A stretch of DNA of 64,000 bases, taken from Chromera velia (Eukaryota; Sar; Chromeraceae). The stretch spans positions 21,679 to 85,678 of the forward strand of contig JAHBMJ010003412.1 of the NCBI GenBank assembly GCA_018398765.1, read 5' to 3'. Made by a program: the position numbers and the translations under genes. Below, piece by piece: positions 35,998-48,914 of this stretch. Below the pieces are notes generated by a model, which saw only the letters and a list, made by a program, of their open reading frames with translations, did not search any database and was not told the DNA's origin. Position 1 is the first letter of the stretch; every line of letters begins with the position of its first letter.

Positions 35998-36369
35998 ATG
36001 GAAAGAACGGAGGAGTACGAAGCTGAGATTCTTGCAATTAAGGAGAAGTGCAAAGACCTGGAAGCAAAGTACAAAAGCTCAGGCGGGAAGGACTCCCCAG
36101 GAAGTGTAGATCCGAATAGCACAGGCCTTGGGTGGAGAAAAGAGTTGAGTGTGTTCACCTACGACATCATCTCAGACAGAGTGGTGTGTGGTAAGCGCTA
36201 CACTCAGAAGAAGCTCAGCCCCAATTGCCCTCGTTGCAACAGCCAGGGGACGGTACAAACAGAGCGCTGCGTGCAAGGGTGCCGTGGTGATGGAGATGCG
36301 TACGGGAAGAAAGTGACTTATTGTACGGAGTGCGGACTCTGCGACTATGTCTGCTGGGACGAGACCTAG
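35998..36369 (+). CDS. Small cysteine-rich protein with zinc-ribbon-like C-terminus
   Basis: An intronless frame of 123 codons runs from ATG 35998 to TAG 36369. Residues 1-30 are charged and helical (ERTEEYEAEILAIKEKCKDL). The C-terminal half has paired cysteines: CPRCNSQG, ERCVQGC and CTECGLCDYVCWDET, spaced like a treble-clef or zinc-ribbon fold. I do not recognise a named family. It stands alone between the divergent receptor B and an assembly gap, with no introns, unlike the giant neighbours. Confidence 0.6.
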   Translation: MERTEEYEAEILAIKEKCKDLEAKYKSSGGKDSPGSVDPNSTGLGWRKELSVFTYDIISDRVVCGKRYTQKKLSPNCPRCNSQGTVQTERCVQGCRGDGDAYGKKVTYCTECGLCDYVCWDET

Positions 36370-36958
36370 GACCAGCTAGGCCTGCCTCGAGGCCTGCATG
36401 CTCATTGAGAAGAGGAGGGGATGAAAACTGTCGGAGAGACTTGGGGGACGCTCCCGGAGGTGTAGCCATGCATTCCTTCACAGATAACGCACATTCATTC
36501 ATGTATGTTCGATCTGACAGCATCTTTTCAACTTTGAAGCACAACTCATTTGGTGTTGCGTGTTTCTGTAACCACTCTTGTTGTCGACCGTTCAGGTCTG
36601 CAGATTCGTGTTGGTGCTGATCGATGTATGCATACATTTTCGGAACCAACACCCTCTATTGTCTTCCCTTGGACCGTCTCATACTCCCTCTTTCTTGAAT
36701 CGCCTAAGACTTCTGAAAGACTCCCCAGGGGCAAGCGCTCCATGTGAAACTTATAGGGCTTTGTTGGTGGGTCTTTGACTGTGTCTGCTTCTCTGGTTTG
36801 TGACAGAGCCTGTTCGCCGGTGCTTTGCTTCCTCTCGTATGTTTTCTCTTTGGACATGCTCTGTGTTAGCCCCGACTCCCCCAACCTCCCTCCACGGCTC
36901 AATCATTTCTTGCCGGGACTCTCTCTCTCCCCCAACCCTAGCCTAAACCCCCCCCCCC

Positions 36959-37115
36959 NNNNNNNNNNNNNNNNNNNNNNNNNNNNNNNNNNNNNNNNNN
37001 NNNNNNNNNNNNNNNNNNNNNNNNNNNNNNNNNNNNNNNNNNNNNNNNNNNNNNNNNNNNNNNNNNNNNNNNNNNNNNNNNNNNNNNNNNNNNNNNNNNN
37101 NNNNNNNNNNNNNNN
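36959..37115. other. Assembly gap of 157 Ns flanked by poly-C
   Basis: The gap is bordered on both sides by C runs and then CT-rich sequence, as at 7930. The true length of the tract is unknown. Confidence 0.95.
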
Positions 37116-37177
37116 CCCCCCCCCCCTCTCTCCCTCTCTCCCTCTCTCCCTGCCTCTCTCTTTCTCCCTCTCTGGAT

Positions 37178-37230
37178 TGATTGGTTGATTGAATCAGATT
37201 GATGAGTTCCGCGCTAGGCTTTTGGCCTTC
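37178..37230. repeat. Second occurrence of an AT-rich element boundary
   Basis: GATTGATTGGTTGATTGAATCAGATTGATGAGTTCCGCGCTAGGC resembles the right inverted repeat at 971-1007, and, as there, it marks an abrupt change between GC-balanced and AT-rich DNA. It probably marks the end of a related repeat whose other end may lie in the assembly gap. Confidence 0.4.
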
Positions 37231-37370
37231 TTTACAAACTGGAGAACATGCAGGAGAAGAGATTAATAATAATCTATTAAAAGATAGTATAAAAAATCAA
37301 CTAGATTGCGAGTTCATTCTAACTTATTGAAGAACGCACGCGCATGAATTAATCCAGCAACGTCTATATG

Positions 37371-37700
37371 TATTATTTTTTGAACTCGTTTTTTTGGAAA
37401 GCGAGTCCTGAACAGCAAAAGATACACTTTTTTTGAATTCAGTTTTTTGCTAGGTTTTTTGGAAAACGATCGAGTCATGAAATGCAAAAGATATACTTTT
37501 CTAGATACTTTTTTGAACTCGGTCTTTTGGAAAGCAAGTCGCAAACTGTAAAAGGTATATTTTTTTGAACCCGGTTTTTTAGAAAGGGAGTTGCTCAATT
37601 TTTTTTTTCAAGACGCACAAAACATGTATTTTTTTTTTTTCTTTTAAAACTCACTTTTTTATAAAAGCGAGTCCTAAAATGCGAAAAATATATTTTTTTA
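37371..37700. repeat. Degenerate AT-rich tandem repeat
   Basis: About five copies of a unit of 50 to 75 bases, with core TTTTTTGAACTCGGTTTTTT and GGAAAGCGAGTCC followed by AAAATGCAAAAGATATAC. The copies differ in length and sequence. The minus-strand frame across it (FSKKPSKKLNSKKVYLL) is a by-product of the repeat. Confidence 0.55.
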
Positions 37701-38329
37701 TGGATTTTTCAAGCATGCATTGTCCCATGCAACAACATACATTGTCAGGAAAGTGCACATCATTACTCCTCTATAAGACAAAACGGCGACAGTGCTCTAG
37801 GGCACCACTAATCACTAATCATATGATGAGGTAACTCAATTAACGCAGCAGCCATCGTGACCCAATGGCAAAGGGCAGTCTGCGAGCATTCCAGTCATAT
37901 TGCAAAGCTAGGAGCATGCTAAGCGATTGCTCACCGAAAGTGGTCGAACTTTAGGACGACTAGCTAGCAAAACACTGCGCCCCAGGATCGATCAGTCCGG
38001 TCCTAGGCGTGCAGCAATGAGGGCACTGGCCTTTCGGGCGTCCCATATATCGTAATGAAACTTGAAGGCCATGCAGGGGTCCATATGCAGGCTTGGCGCA
38101 TAAACTAGCGCATAAACGGCATGCATGACGGCGAAGTTAGGCAGAGGGGGCCAGGGGGTGGCGCGCGGTCCGTGTGTCAGAGAATGAGGAAGAGAAAAAC
38201 AGAGAAAGGGAGCGAGAGGGAAAGCGAAAAAATAGCCAACAAAAAGAACTGACAGACTGCCTGGCCGGCTGCCAGTGGCTGACTGAGGAGATGAATACCT
38301 GACAGACTGACTGAATAGATCGATAAATG

Positions 38330-38710
38330 AACGAATTGACAAAGGAACAATCACGAACGTTCGAATCGATAAATGAATGAATGAATGAATGAATGAATGA
38401 ACGAACGACAGAACGAGCGAACGAACGACCAAACTTGAAGAAACGAACGATTGAATGAATCGATCAGTCAATTAATGAAAGTTCTGAAACAAATGAATGG
38501 ACAAACAAATGAATTGAAAAAGGGCCGGGCAAGTTAATAAATAAATGAACAGCCTGAAGTAAATGTGCACCGGCGGTTGACTCTCTGACTTGCGAGTTGC
38601 CTGACTTCGCCTGACCTTTTAACATCCCACTAGCAGTCCTTTATTAACAAAAGGAAAGTCCGAAGGATGTATACCATCGTGAAGGCAAACGTCCCTATCA
38701 ATCACCTACC

Positions 38711-38747
<37 letters not shown>

Positions 38748-38760
38748 CACGCTCTCTCCC

Positions 38761-38839
<79 letters not shown>

Positions 38840-38845
38840 AAAGAA
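38330..38845. repeat. (TGAA)n array and compound ACGC/CT/AC microsatellites
   Basis: A TGAA-type array lies near 38365-38405, and a compound array of (ACGC)n, (CT)n and (AC)n spans about 38710-38838. No gene is supported between the assembly gap and the minus-strand ORF ending at 39011. Confidence 0.8.
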
Positions 38846-39010
38846 GGAGACGAACCGACAAATCTCTAAGTTGGAATGAAGCAATCATGTTCTATCTTTT
38901 CATGTCGCTCCGGCACATGCTTTTTATTCATTCTTACAGCGATCGACGCTGTTGCATGCAGCCGATACCTCACAATCCTTTGAATTTCCTTGCACCTTTC
39001 TTTCCTAACC

Positions 39011-39619
39011 TCATCCGTCCCCAAAAATTAGTTCTTCCCGTCTCTTCCTGTTCCGTTCATACGCCGCTGCCTCCCTTTCATCCTCAAAGACAGGTTCTGC
39101 CCCTGTATCATCCGGGTCCGGGATGTCCTCCTCCCTCCTCTCCAACGGCAAGACGCCTTTCTCCCTCATCAACTGCAGGAGCTCCGGTGAGAGATCGAAG
39201 ACAAAATCAGGATGCGACCGGAAACGATTCTGCAGTTCAGTAAATTCGCCCCCTGCCGCGTCTAGAAGCAGCCCGAGTGCCTCTACGTTGTATCCTCCAA
39301 CATGGGCCAGCGCTGACGTGCCCGAGCCGTACGGCAGGGCCCCGGCCTCCAGCAGCTTTCGGACCAGAGCCACCAGCAGCGGGGCTTTCTCGGGTCTTGA
39401 GACGGACGCGTAGCAGACGCAGACGAATGGCAGCAGCTGATGGTGGGACTTGTGGTTCAATGCGTTCCGAAGCCGCACTTGCATCGCCTCCGACTGGTTG
39501 TGCTCTTCAACCAGAGCAGATAGAGTGGCCACAGGATCTGTGGAGAACATCACTTCCTTGTACAGCCGCTCCGACAGCTCGAAGACTGCTTTCGGATCCT
39601 CGGCGTCAAGGTCAGTCAT
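39011..39619 (-). CDS. Intronless 202-residue protein, possibly ankyrin-like
   Basis: The frame runs from ATG 39619 (MTDLDAEDPKAVFEL) to TGA 39013-39011. The middle, LVALVRKLLEAGALPYGSGT followed by SALAHVGGYNVEALGLLLDA, has the helix-turn-helix pattern of ankyrin repeats (LL..GA.P......ALA.......LL..LLDAGG), perhaps two or three degenerate units. The C-terminus is acidic then basic (DDTGAEPVFEDEREAAAYER). Codon use looks GC-rich and coding throughout. It is isolated, 1.2 kb from the stop of receptor A on the same strand. Confidence 0.65.
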   Translation of the reverse strand: MTDLDAEDPKAVFELSERLYKEVMFSTDPVATLSALVEEHNQSEAMQVRLRNALNHKSHHQLLPFVCVCYASVSRPEKAPLLVALVRKLLEAGALPYGSGTSALAHVGGYNVEALGLLLDAAGGEFTELQNRFRSHPDFVFDLSPELLQLMREKGVLPLERREEDIPDPDDTGAEPVFEDEREAAAYERNRKRREELIFGDG

Positions 39620-40816
39620 GGAGTCGGATGAGTGACGCGCTGCCGGTCGCTGGACGATCCAGTTGTCTGTGTATGTTCATGCAGATCGTGGATCAGAAGA
39701 TAATGAGGTTGGGCGGAATGAGAGATTCAGACGCTCTGGCGCAGCGTCGTTGCAGAAGTTCAAGCGGTTACCTGGCCGATAATTATCCTGCTCGGCAGAG
39801 CGCTGAGACTGTCGAGGACTGTACACGCTTCTTCATGCGGAGACGGGGATAGGCGAGAGACGGAAAAGTGGCAACGTGGCGGAGTGGCCAACCGAAGGAA
39901 ACGGCGTAAACAGTTTTAAGTTGGACTATCATTCATGAACAAGCTTCATAGAAGCTTCCAGTCTCGTCCTTCTCTTCATTGTGTCAACATGCATGTTCAA
40001 ACATCGTAATTAAAGCCTTCGACATATATGCCTTCGATCATCTTCGATCGCTGTATCGATCGCGCGGTGTTACGCCATGTTACGCCGGTGCAGGTAGACG
40101 GTCGGGATAAACGATACGGCCCGGCCGCCCGGAAACGGCCGTGCACGGGCTAGTTTCTAAAAAACCGACCAAAAACAAACAAACAAACAAAAAAACCTGC
40201 AGTGACACTGCAATCATCTACAGTCATCAGTGGTTATTAGTACAAAACTTATTACTAACGCATCAGTGTGGACATCAAAGCTTAGTTAATGATGGGGGGT
40301 TTAGTATTCATACCGTGTTGTTAACGTACTGTACCGCATCGATCAGAAGAGAGAAGATGCCTACAGCTTAGAGAGAAGAAGTAAGATAAATAAAGATAAA
40401 GTAAAATGAAAGAAAATAAAAGAAAACTTCATTCTGAAAAGTATCTGAAAGCACTGTAAAGAGGGGGTCATAACAATTCAGGCTTCAAAAAAAAAAATCA
40501 TATATATTTTTTTAATTGCATGAAGTTCAACGGGTTTTCTATAGTTTTCTATCATTTTTGAAAACCTAAAAAAACTTACGTACAACTGGATTACAATTTC
40601 GAATTAGAATTAAAAATTGAAAGAGTTTTAATTGCATGTTTTCATTTAATGTGAAGTCTGACTACACATAGTGCATCAGTCTCTTTAATGCTTTCAATTT
40701 TTTTTTTCCTTGTGTATATGCACTGTCATACCCGTATAGAAATTTAAATATACAAATCTTTAATAACAAATTCTTGGAACTATAACAGTTGCTTCAAAAC
40801 TTTCATCACTTTCCAT
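39620..40816. other. Intergenic region, AT-rich at its right end
   Basis: The first 500 bases are GC-balanced with palindromic CGATCGAT stretches near 40036-40062. From about 40180 to 40800 the sequence is AT-rich without a supported gene. The last part is downstream of receptor A. Confidence 0.4.
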
Positions 40817-43800
40817 TCAACTTGAAGCCTCTCCGCCGTCTGTCTCCTTCCGAGCTAAATCGGGCCGGCTACTGGTAAGACTTGTGACTGCAGCGCTTCT
40901 AAGTGCTTGAGACCGGGTGCGCATACCCATCTGAGATCTCAGATAGAGGTCCATCGCGGCTGGGGGTGTCTGCCTCGTCTCAGCGGTGCGGTCGGGTCTA
41001 GAGTCGGGTTCGGATACGACAGGTTCGGATTTGGTGACACTGCACGAGAGAAGGTGGGGTGGAAGTTTGGGAGGGTCTGAACTGGCAGCAGGGGTCGCTC
41101 CCTTGTGCATGCCTCTGAGAAGAGCGGGCATTGATTCGTCTTCTCCCTCCTCCTCCTGTTCCGACTTTTCTTTCTTCTTCTTTTTCTCCTCAACCACCCC
41201 AGTGTATGCTGGGTTGAGGGCCTTTGAGGAGGAGGAAGACGGCGGTTGTCCGTCGTGGGGGTGTGTGGAGGGTGAGAGTCGAGGGGGGAAGTGGAAGGCT
41301 GTTGACAGGGTATCCTTTTGCTTATGTGTGAGGGGGGAAGATAAGGATGACGAGGACGAATAGCAGGAAGAAGACGAAGGCGGATTACAGACAGCACTTT
41401 TGCTCAGGACATGACCGGAAGAGCCCCTGCTCAAATGAGGAGGTACGGAGTGACTCTCGTCGTGTGTGTGTCTGGCCTGATTTCTGCTGGAGGGAGTGAA
41501 GAGTTGTCGCAGCGGCGCGATGGCAGAGGCCAGAGAGAGTGGCGAATGGGAAGTGAAGAAAGAGGGGGATGCAATGTTAGACGAGCGAGAGTGCCTTTTG
41601 CTTCTGTCGTGAGGCTTTTGTGATTTCAGTTGTGAGCCCGGGAACTTGTTTTGCTTTGCGAGCGCACGGGAAGAAAGCAAAGGAGTGAAATTGTCGTGAT
41701 CCGACTCCTCTCCTTCTTCGTCACTGTCCCTCTCTTCCTCTCCTGCTTCCCCTTCCCCTCCCCCCCCTGCCTGACTGCCCATTCCAGACGATGCGTCGCC
41801 GTCGCTCTCTACATGCAACAGAGGCGGGACGGGGGCCGATCCTGTGAGGTTCAAATACCTGCAGATGCAGACAGGAAGGGACAGCCAAGACAACAGATAA
41901 CGGAAAGATTAATGACTTGACAGTCAATCAAAGGTGGAAATGAGTTCCGGAAATTGATTGGTTGCATACATAGGGGCAGACTGAATTGGGAGATTTATGA
42001 ATGAGTACACACCAAAAACTCAGACTTTCGTAGGAAGAGGAACTCCTAGAGAGAAACGTACTGAGTGTCTCGATGACATCAAAAAGAAACGCCCCAGTTA
42101 AAGAAAAAACAGAACGGAAGCAAGCGAAATTACTTTTGAGAACGGTGACAGCAATACAGAAAGAAATCCAAAAAACCTGGGAGCAGAAATGATACATGCA
42201 CACATGCACAAAATATCAACGAAGAAACATTCCGTTCCTCCCTTCCAACTGACTCGTCTCCGAAAGGATCAGCAGCAGGAGATAAGGGAGACCCCTCCCC
42301 TCTCGACGAAGAATCCGATGAGGAGGACGCTTCTCTTAGACGCCAAAGTTCAGGCTGCCTCTCTTTTTCTGTCTCTCTCTTGGCCTCTCCAAAGGTGATC
42401 TTCGAAGAAAGACGATGGAAGTCTTCTGCGAGTTGTTCCTGTGATTTTAATTTTGCGAAGTACGTTCGTCTCTTTCGAACTTCTGACAGCTCCCTCCCCT
42501 CTGCCAACCTCATCCAGACATGCAAAACAGGCAAGCCCTGCGGACTGATCCCAAAGGGAGTCTCTCCTCCCGAGTGGGGGACAATCTTGACCTGCTGATA
42601 ATTTCCGTAGGCGTCTAATAGAGGCAGACACACAAACGCGAAATCTCGGATCTTTGCTTTTGTTAGGGATCCTTCGTTTTCGCCCTTTTCTTTCAAGCGA
42701 ACGAAACGCTGCCCATCCTCCCCCCCTCCCCTGAACCCCTTACCGCCGTCTTTCCCATTCAGCAATACCGATGGCCCAACAGACACGCTCACACCCCCAT
42801 TTGCTTCCGCAAGTGAGGGCACCAGCATTCTCGGTTGTAGCATGAATTTCCTTCTCCCCTGCATTCCTTCTGTCACATGGTAGATCGCGTCTGCCTGACA
42901 CTCCTCCGGGTTCGTCGCGGACGTCTCCGACACAACGTGGGGCAACCAGAAGCCGTGCGACTGCCGGTCTTCGCGCGCTTTTTTGGCGGTGAGAAAAGCA
43001 AAATAGTGCTGCAGACATGCACGAAGACGAAAAGTTTGTTTTCAGGTTTTTTCTTTAAAGAAATCACAAAGAAGAATCAGCGAAACAACCTGGCGGCCCA
43101 TATTCCATACAGTAAGCCAGTGTCATTCTAGTCTACCAGTCAGCCGAAGAATCAAACGTTCACTCATTTATGCATCCAACCCGGGCAGGCATCAGGCAGG
43201 CAGCACAACACTCAACATCGGTGAATTCCCGTATGCATCTGCATGGCAAAGAGCGAATTTAGGATCGCGCAACAGATAGAGAATTAAGACAAACTGATCG
43301 AAAAGCTACTGAACCATCCATCCACCATGTACTGACGTACCCAGACCGCAACTGCTGGGTGCATCTTCAAAAAGACCCAAAGCGCCGACACGACTGAGTC
43401 CACACTCAAACGTCTTCCCAGCTTTTCTGTATTGCCCCCAAAACCTCTAATCCCTTCTATTCTTGAACTCACACCCCCTGCCTCAACCCCTCCCGTTGCT
43501 TCGTCCCCCTCTTCTTCCTCTTCATCTGCTTCCCCATCGCTGAAAAAAGCAGCCCCTGCCTTGCGAAGGGAGAAGGTGTCGAAGGGAAATCCCGAGACGG
43601 CCACTTCTCTCGGCAGGGTGAACCCAAACACCTGTTTGACCTCTCTTTCTCTTTCCTCCCTCCGATCTCTTTCAGACAAACTCTGTGGGTCGGCACGACT
43701 GGTTGTTGTCATCCCAAACAGAAGGGCTCTGCCAGATAGGTTGTTTCGAGACTTCTCTTCCAGACCCCTGCCTCTGAACCGGAGGCGGGAAAGGAAACGA

Positions 43801-46800
43801 TTTGACTTTGACAAACCCTTTTTCCCAGTCTCCATCTTTTTCGTCCCTTTCGAGGTGATTTGATTGAATGCAGCGACAGACGAATTGAGGCCGTCCGTCT
43901 CAGTGCGTCCCAAAGAAGATGAAATCTGCTTAAATATATTTTTGCGGACTGCGGGTTTCCGAGACAAAGGAACCCACTCTCTTCCTGAAATGCGGAAGGC
44001 TGCCCGTCTGAAATTCACAAACCCCCCCGAGGGCCCATTCGGCACCCGCAGACGCCCCCCTCTTTGCTCTTCTTCCTTATTAATGACCTTGCAGGGAAGA
44101 ATCTGACTGACCGCCCTCTCTACTGAAGACGGGCTGGAAAAGGAAACCGGGGAGGGGAAGTGTGAACGCGTGGGAGTCTGTTCTTCCCTTGACGTATGGT
44201 CCTGCCTTCGTTTCTTTGCAGATACAAGAGGACTGACATCCTCCTCCTCTTCCTCTTCCTCTTCTTCTTCGTCCTCGTCTGCCTCTTCTAATTCTTTTCG
44301 TTGCTCTTCTGTTTGCTCTTTGATTGTCTTTTCATCCTCTTCGGAGAGAGTCGGCAGGGACCCATCAATACAGCGTGCAAAAGGATGGTCTTCAGCATCC
44401 ACTGAAGGTCGCAGGAGTCTTTGAGCAGTTCGAAGAAGCTCATCAAAGTCGTTTGCCTCTTCTGCAGAACACCTAAGCGCCTCATCAGACTCCAAACGGT
44501 CGCAACACACAAACGCCCAACGGAGCAGAAACTCATCAAAATGCACACACGTACGCACTTGTGTGGACGCATCGGGTATCTGCATAGGGTTGGACGAAGT
44601 GAAACTTCGAAGAAATTGCAGACGTGTTGCTCTCTCCCTCTTTGCTGCCAATGCTTGGGACGTCATTCGGAGCCACCAGAGTTCTGCGGCATCGAATATT
44701 TCCCTCAAACGCCCCGTTGCTTCTAAAATCTCGCCCATCTCTAGTTGACGCACCTGCCGATCTAAAACTCCTTCACTCCCAATCTCGAAAGCACCCGTGA
44801 GGCTCGTGTCCTTGACCCCCTTCTCCCATTCTGACATCAAATCCGCAATTTTCGTTTTCCCACTACGACTCCCTCTATTCGCATCAGTCATCAGGGCGAC
44901 TGTTGGTCTCTTCAAACTAGGGTTGAAGAAGCTGAAGAAAGGGCCATAGAACGCCCTCTTTAGAAGAGGAAGACTCAGGACTGTGGCTTGTCTGAGGAAC
45001 CAATCATCAATCAGATCTTCGGCTTCCCCCCCTTCATAGAGATCCCTCAGAACGAAAAAAAAATCGACGGCCCACCCGAGACCGACCACAAGGCCGGCAT
45101 GGACGACGAAGAAGAAATTGGCGATAGTAATCAACAGCAGAATCAACGCGTTCTGCTGAGGCTCAAGGGAGGCGTAGGTCCCTATCTACGCAAGTGAGAA
45201 AGAAAGGCGCACAATCCATCGGAGAGAAAGCGGAAAGAATGATGGAGAGAGGAAGGGAGAAGGAGACTTGAATGGGCCCAGAAGAGCATTGCACTCTCTC
45301 ATTTTACTCATGCATGATGTCGTATTACATCTCAAATCAACCGCAGCTGGCCATCTCCGATCGTTTCTAGAAGAGGGTTCCCATGATGCAAACAGCTAGG
45401 CAAACAGAAGAAAGGAAAGACGCGGAGACTGTTCAGACGAGAAGTACAAGAATATACACACATTCATGAATGAAAACGGATAAAAAGTGACCTGGAATGC
45501 CAATATGGAGAGCAGCCAGATACCAAGCGCCTCGGACTCCAGTCTGTTCAGCACATTTCGGTTCTGTTTGCTGAACGGCTGGAAGCGCAACTGTAACAGA
45601 ATTGCACCGACACCGATGACGAAGATCTGAAACAGTCGCGCCCTCGAGTCACTTCCTAAATAGAATGCACTCGCTGCTTGCATTGAAAGTTTCCGACAAA
45701 TCGTCAAGATTTCCCACCAGAAAAAATCCGGCCGGAAGCCCAAAATCAAGGCACCAAATCTTCTGCGAAATTCGGGACGTTTCACACGGTTCTCCAGTGG
45801 TGCCAGGTTGCGGGCACCCACAATAATGCCGAGTCCGAGTGCTACCGGGATCACCAACCCAAACGCCAAAATGCAAACAGCGATGATTGGCATCCACTGC
45901 GCGTAGGTCTCGGAATCACACCTCACTGAGGGTGCTGCGGCTACCCTTGGAGGAAGATCTTGGGCAAGTGAATCGCAACGAACGAGAAGGACTAGAGTTT
46001 CGAGGACAGATTCAAATGTGAGGAAATAGAGAACAATCCACAAAGTGAGGGTATCTGCACACACCACCCGAAAGGCCCTCAAGATCCATGCAAACGAGCT
46101 CTCTCGCTCTCCTCTCTTCCGGTAATTTGAATTTCTCTTCCCCTTCTCTTCAAGAGAATCTTCGCTTGGAGGAAAGAGAAAACGCCAGGTTCCCAGAATC
46201 CTTCTCTGCCCCTCGCTTCTTGCCCCCTCTATTCGAAGCTGGCGTTTCTCGCTCTCTGAAATCATGTCGACATGACGAGCTTCCACCACCCCAATCTCTT
46301 CGCTTGAGAGAACCCCCCCCCCGCCTTCACGTGTGCCTTTCCGTCCCCCCACCACTCTCTCTTCTTCTTCCTCCGTCCAACCACTCCCCTCACTTCCTGA
46401 GAAGCTGTTCCCATCAGTCACAGATGTTCTTTTGTGCCACTCCTTTTGGTTTGTCTCTCTACGACCTCTTCTGAGGAAGACAGAGAGATGAGAACGTTGT
46501 TGCTGTTGTCCTCCTGAGGAGGTCACAAACAAGCGACGAAAATTTGCCGCAAAAACGAGAGACGGCCCAAGAATAAACAGAAAAAGTGCAGACGCAACGA
46601 CCTTGACAACCTCCAATAAAGAAACAAAATAGAAAATATTGTCCTGGTCCTCCCATCCTGCGGATCTCAACAGAGGTTCCGCCACACAAGGCACCTCCAC
46701 CATCTGTGCCCACCAAGGCAATCTAGGGATCAAATTCCACAAAACCGTCCATTGATCAGGCACAACCATTCTCCATGATTCCACGACGCCTATCATGGAC

Positions 46801-47024
46801 AGGAGCGACTGGTGGTTGACCATGATGCGAATCGCGACGATGTGCGTTTTTTCATTTCCGTCCACAGGAGGGACGTTGAGGAATGAGTAGAAGAGCACGA
46901 GGGCCTGGAAGGAGAGGAAGCTGATGACCAGATAGATGATGGAGACCGTCAGTGAGGGGCACTTTTGACAGACGCCTGAGGCGGCAGAGAGGAAATAACC
47001 CTCTGCACACTCGCTGCACACCGG
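40817..47024 (-). other. Receptor A exons 29-32: polytopic membrane domain and cytoplasmic tail
   Basis: Exon 47024-45492 (phase 0-0) starts [20 protein letters not shown], then carries seven hydrophobic segments, including [98 protein letters not shown] and [13 protein letters not shown]. Exon 45185-43341 begins with an eighth ([20 protein letters not shown]) and becomes a charged tail with a long Glu/Asp run (about 44235-44290). Exons 43008-42221 and 41858-40817 are serine-rich and disordered, ending at TGA 40819-40817. The junction between the last two exons is the least certain. Confidence 0.75.
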
Positions 47025-48880
47025 CTGCACGCGCAAACATTATTGGGAAAAAACGATTGTTCACACAGAGCGAATGGCTGCTGTACGTTTTGAACCTTCT
47101 ATTTTTCAATGCAAGGTTTGTGCAACGAAGAAAAACAGCCTTGCTTTCCTTTCTGAGCGGACGCTTCCTTTCATGCAGAGAAGAGAGAAACGATTCTCTC
47201 AATGGGCAGAGAAGAGGATTGCAACGCAACCAGCAAAAGAGAGAATAGGATCAGACAGACGACCCCCCAAACAAACACCCAACCGACTGACCCCTCGCAT
47301 TCCCTCAGCACACACAGACCCAGTCCCCTCCTCAGACTCGAGACAGGTCCCCACAGAGGGACACTGCACCACCACAGCCTCAGGAGCCCTCCGTGCCACC
47401 ACATACCCTCTCTCAGGGACTGGTCGGGAGTGTTCCGAGAGGTCAAACTCCCTGTCCTCGAGAATGTTCCTCTCTGGGTCTTCTATTTGTTCTGTTGCCT
47501 GATCCTCCAGATTCCCCCGTGGGAACTCTGCGTGAGAGTGAGAGCCGAACTTTGATGCCATCAGGCTCAGGCTTCTTTGTCTCTGTACGGACTTTTGGAA
47601 TTCCAGGGGAACTTCAGGGCATCTGGAGCGTGAGGGGCAGGGAAGGCATTTGCCCAGACGAAAAGCCTCGAAGATCTCTTCTTTTGCACCAAGAGTGTCG
47701 GGGTCTGGGAGGATTCCGAAATGGGGTGCGGTTCTGTTGTAGTTGTTTGCGTTTGTTTTCTCGAGTTGGGGGACGAAGTAAGATCCCTCTCTACAGAAAC
47801 ATGCAGATGGGTGTCGGCTGTCTCTCGCACTGCGCGCATTCTGTGGACAGGCAATGCACACAGGTGCCATGGCTGTCCGATTGAAGAACACAGAGGGACC
47901 CCTGCTGAGACCTCTCAGGTCCTGCCAGAACCCGTCTCTGCAAGCATGCAGAAAATGCAAAGGCAGACAGATACACACACACAGTGGCTCCGAGCGTCAA
48001 AAGTCGTCTCTTCTGTGCAGTAATATAAACAGATAGAGAAAGGAAGCACGCAGCCAATCAGCTTATTGGGAGCAGGCTAAGAGGGGCCACTGAATTGTCA
48101 ACGAAGACAAAAAATGCGTGCAAAGAGGAAGACCCTCTTTGGCTTCGCACTCTCATGATACTGCATATGACATTTGTTTGCTGAAGGTAGGACACGCTCC
48201 CATGCATGCGCCCTGCTGGTCACGTGCCCACCTGCAGAGACACGGCCCTCTTTCTGTGTCCCTGTAGGACCCAGAAGGGCATTGAACGATTTCCACAGGG
48301 AAAGAACACGTGCCCTCGTTTCCAGATTTGTCCCTTGCCGTCACGACAATGTCCCAAAATCCAGGAAGGAACGCCGTGCCACTCGGAGGATCATACGAGA
48401 CTTGAATGTCCTCTCTGCGATCAGCGTTGTCGGCAACGAAGGGAACTGGAGGGAATACAACGACAAGCGCGTCGTCTCTCTCCTGGTTGCGGTGGATTGG
48501 AGGAGGGCAGAAAACGTCTGGAGCTTCAGTGTCTGCACATCCAAACACTTTTTCATCCTCTGGTTATCAGGAGAAAAGACAAAGACTTGAAGATAAGCAT
48601 TTTCCGCAGCCATTCACAGATACTTACTGAAACGGGGTCCAGAAGATGATTCAAAAAGTAAGTGAGGCTTGACGACTGCGCTTGGCAAGTCTACGTAGTC
48701 CGCATCCTTTCCTTCTTTTCTCGAAGTGTATCTATCATTGAGTCACACAATTGGTGGAAGAGACTAAGCAATGCTGCTGGGTGAGGCGCTTTCGTAGGCC
48801 CTCCGCGAGAAAAGCTGACAACCCGTTTTTGCTCTGTGATAGTCCCAAATTCTGTGTGCAGCCACCCAAGGAAGTCCAAT

Positions 48881-48914
<34 letters not shown>

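Noticed and set aside
37992-38471. 159-codon minus-strand frame
   Set aside because: Its centre (SFVHSFIHSFIH) comes from the TGAA-type repeat and its start is not an ATG context with coding composition.
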